A model generated the notes under the pieces. It was given only the letters and a program-made list of their open reading frames with translations. It had not been told where the DNA came from and did not search any database. A stretch of 64,000 nt of DNA, taken from positions 12,875,001 to 12,939,000 of the forward strand of contig NC_059382.1 in the NCBI RefSeq assembly GCF_019703515.2, read 5' to 3'. This DNA comes from Myxocyprinus asiaticus (taxonomy: Eukaryota; Chordata; Actinopteri; Cypriniformes; Catostomidae). Below are positions 63,143 to 64,000 of the stretch, piece after piece. The translations under genes were made by a program, and so were the position numbers. Position 1 is the first letter of the stretch. Each line of letters opens with the position of its first letter.

Positions 63143-63542
63143 TTAATTACATGATATGTTGATTAATTAATTGAAATCATTTCAAATAATCACATGTATC
63201 AATATTTGCTGAGAAAAGCACCTAAGTTAAGATTCGATAAGATTATTGTGGTAGACAAGTAACGATTTGAACAGACATTACGAAAAGCGGCTTATGAGGT
63301 CAATATATTGTTGGTTTTATTTCCATATCATTGAACATAAGCCTATCACTGGCCTACAGCAATACGGTACATTACGCAATCACGTTTGTTGATCGATCTG
63401 AGGAAGACTTGAGGGGATGTTCATACAAGGCACTTTCTTCCATTCCATCTGGGATATTTTTTCATTGCATGTCTATGTACATACTATGTGTTAGACTACA
63501 TCATTTTTATAATTGTATCAAGTCATCATTTTAAATTGAGAG

Positions 63543-64000
63543 TTAGGGATGTTACGATCAGGATTTTTACAGCCAATACTGATTACCAATTTTCTTGTTA
63601 TCCAATCAGCCAACGGCCGATACCAATTGGGATCATTTAACCTTTTTATCAGGAGCTCTGTCTTTACCAGTTGTATGTTAGCTTTCTGCTCACTGTCACT
63701 GTTAACTCAATTTCCCTGTTGGTAATAACAAAGCTGTTGCTTTGCTAACAAAAATACTGTAGGTTGGTTAAATGGTTATCAAACAAATACAAACCTTCAT
63801 TTTTAAAATTATGCTCATTTTTTAATAGGCCTTAAAAACAAATAGGCTTACACAAAATATTCTCTATATTAGGATATATAGGCCTGTAAAGAACAAGTGT
63901 CAAACTGAAGTTGATAACCCATTGGTGTAATTAAACAATATGTTTTGGTTATTTATTGTCACCATTTCATTTAATCATTATTATTAATTATTTTATTTAT
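63543..64000. repeat. Left end of a hAT-like element, open at the window edge
   Basis: TTAGGGATGTTACGATCAGG, then AGCCAATACTGATTACCAAT and AATCAGCCAACGGCCGATAC, resemble the palindromic GGCCGAT-rich termini of fish hAT-like elements. The right end lies outside the window. Confidence 0.5.

Larger units (their letters stand above)
62812..64000 (-). other. nlk intron 1, partial
   Basis: The intron continues past the right edge towards the missing first coding exon. It contains a TIR-like repeat (62891-63142) and the start of another element (63543 onward). No exon was recognised. Confidence 0.8.

Overview
The window looks like teleost nuclear DNA, most likely from a cyprinid-type fish. The evidence is split vertebrate genes with GT..AG introns, a Tc1-type transposon, tRNA-derived SINEs, hAT-like elements with 8-bp target duplications, many foldback elements ending at TTAA, and long CA, TA and GA microsatellites. 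The species cannot be named from the sequence. There are no operons, CRISPR arrays or other prokaryotic features.

Two protein-coding genes are supported, both on the minus strand. The first is nemo-like kinase (nlk). Its last ten coding exons run from 62811 down to the stop codon at 13007 and encode 374 residues, from just after the glycine-rich loop to the C-terminus. The first coding exon lies beyond the right edge. The second is a compact three-exon gene, lyrm9 (5542 down to 4875, 78 codons). Its exons are too short to stand out as long open frames, and its LYR tripeptide is changed although frame and splice sites are intact.

Layout, left to right: 1-1760, decayed HECT-type (G2E3-like) pseudogene; 2248-2874, TTAA foldback element; 3117-4724, Tc1-like transposon with a broken transposase, ending about 150 bp beyond the lyrm9 stop; 4875-5542, lyrm9; 5954-10740, intergenic, with one foldback element and some weak repeats; about 10740-13006, probable nlk 3' UTR; 13007-62811, nlk exons and introns; 62812-64000, part of nlk intron 1.

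The nlk introns are large (one of 22.7 kb, one of 14.7 kb) and filled with mobile elements, often nested: a SINE inside a foldback element, a second TIR element inside another foldback element, a foldback inside a hAT-like element, and a LINE 3' end inside an inverted-repeat cluster. The best-defined insertions have target duplications: two hAT-like elements (8 bp perfect), two SINEs (12 bp perfect; 18 bp with one mismatch), Tc1 (TA) and a 936-bp non-coding LTR element (5 bp with one mismatch).

No wholly new multi-gene system was found. The points most worth a second look are the LYR-less lyrm9, a tandem partial copy of nlk exon 4 with its own donor-like site, the miniature LTR element with two unlike LTRs, a perfect 17-bp-arm palindrome beside nlk exon 8, and the 42.2-44.1 kb inverted/direct repeat cluster.
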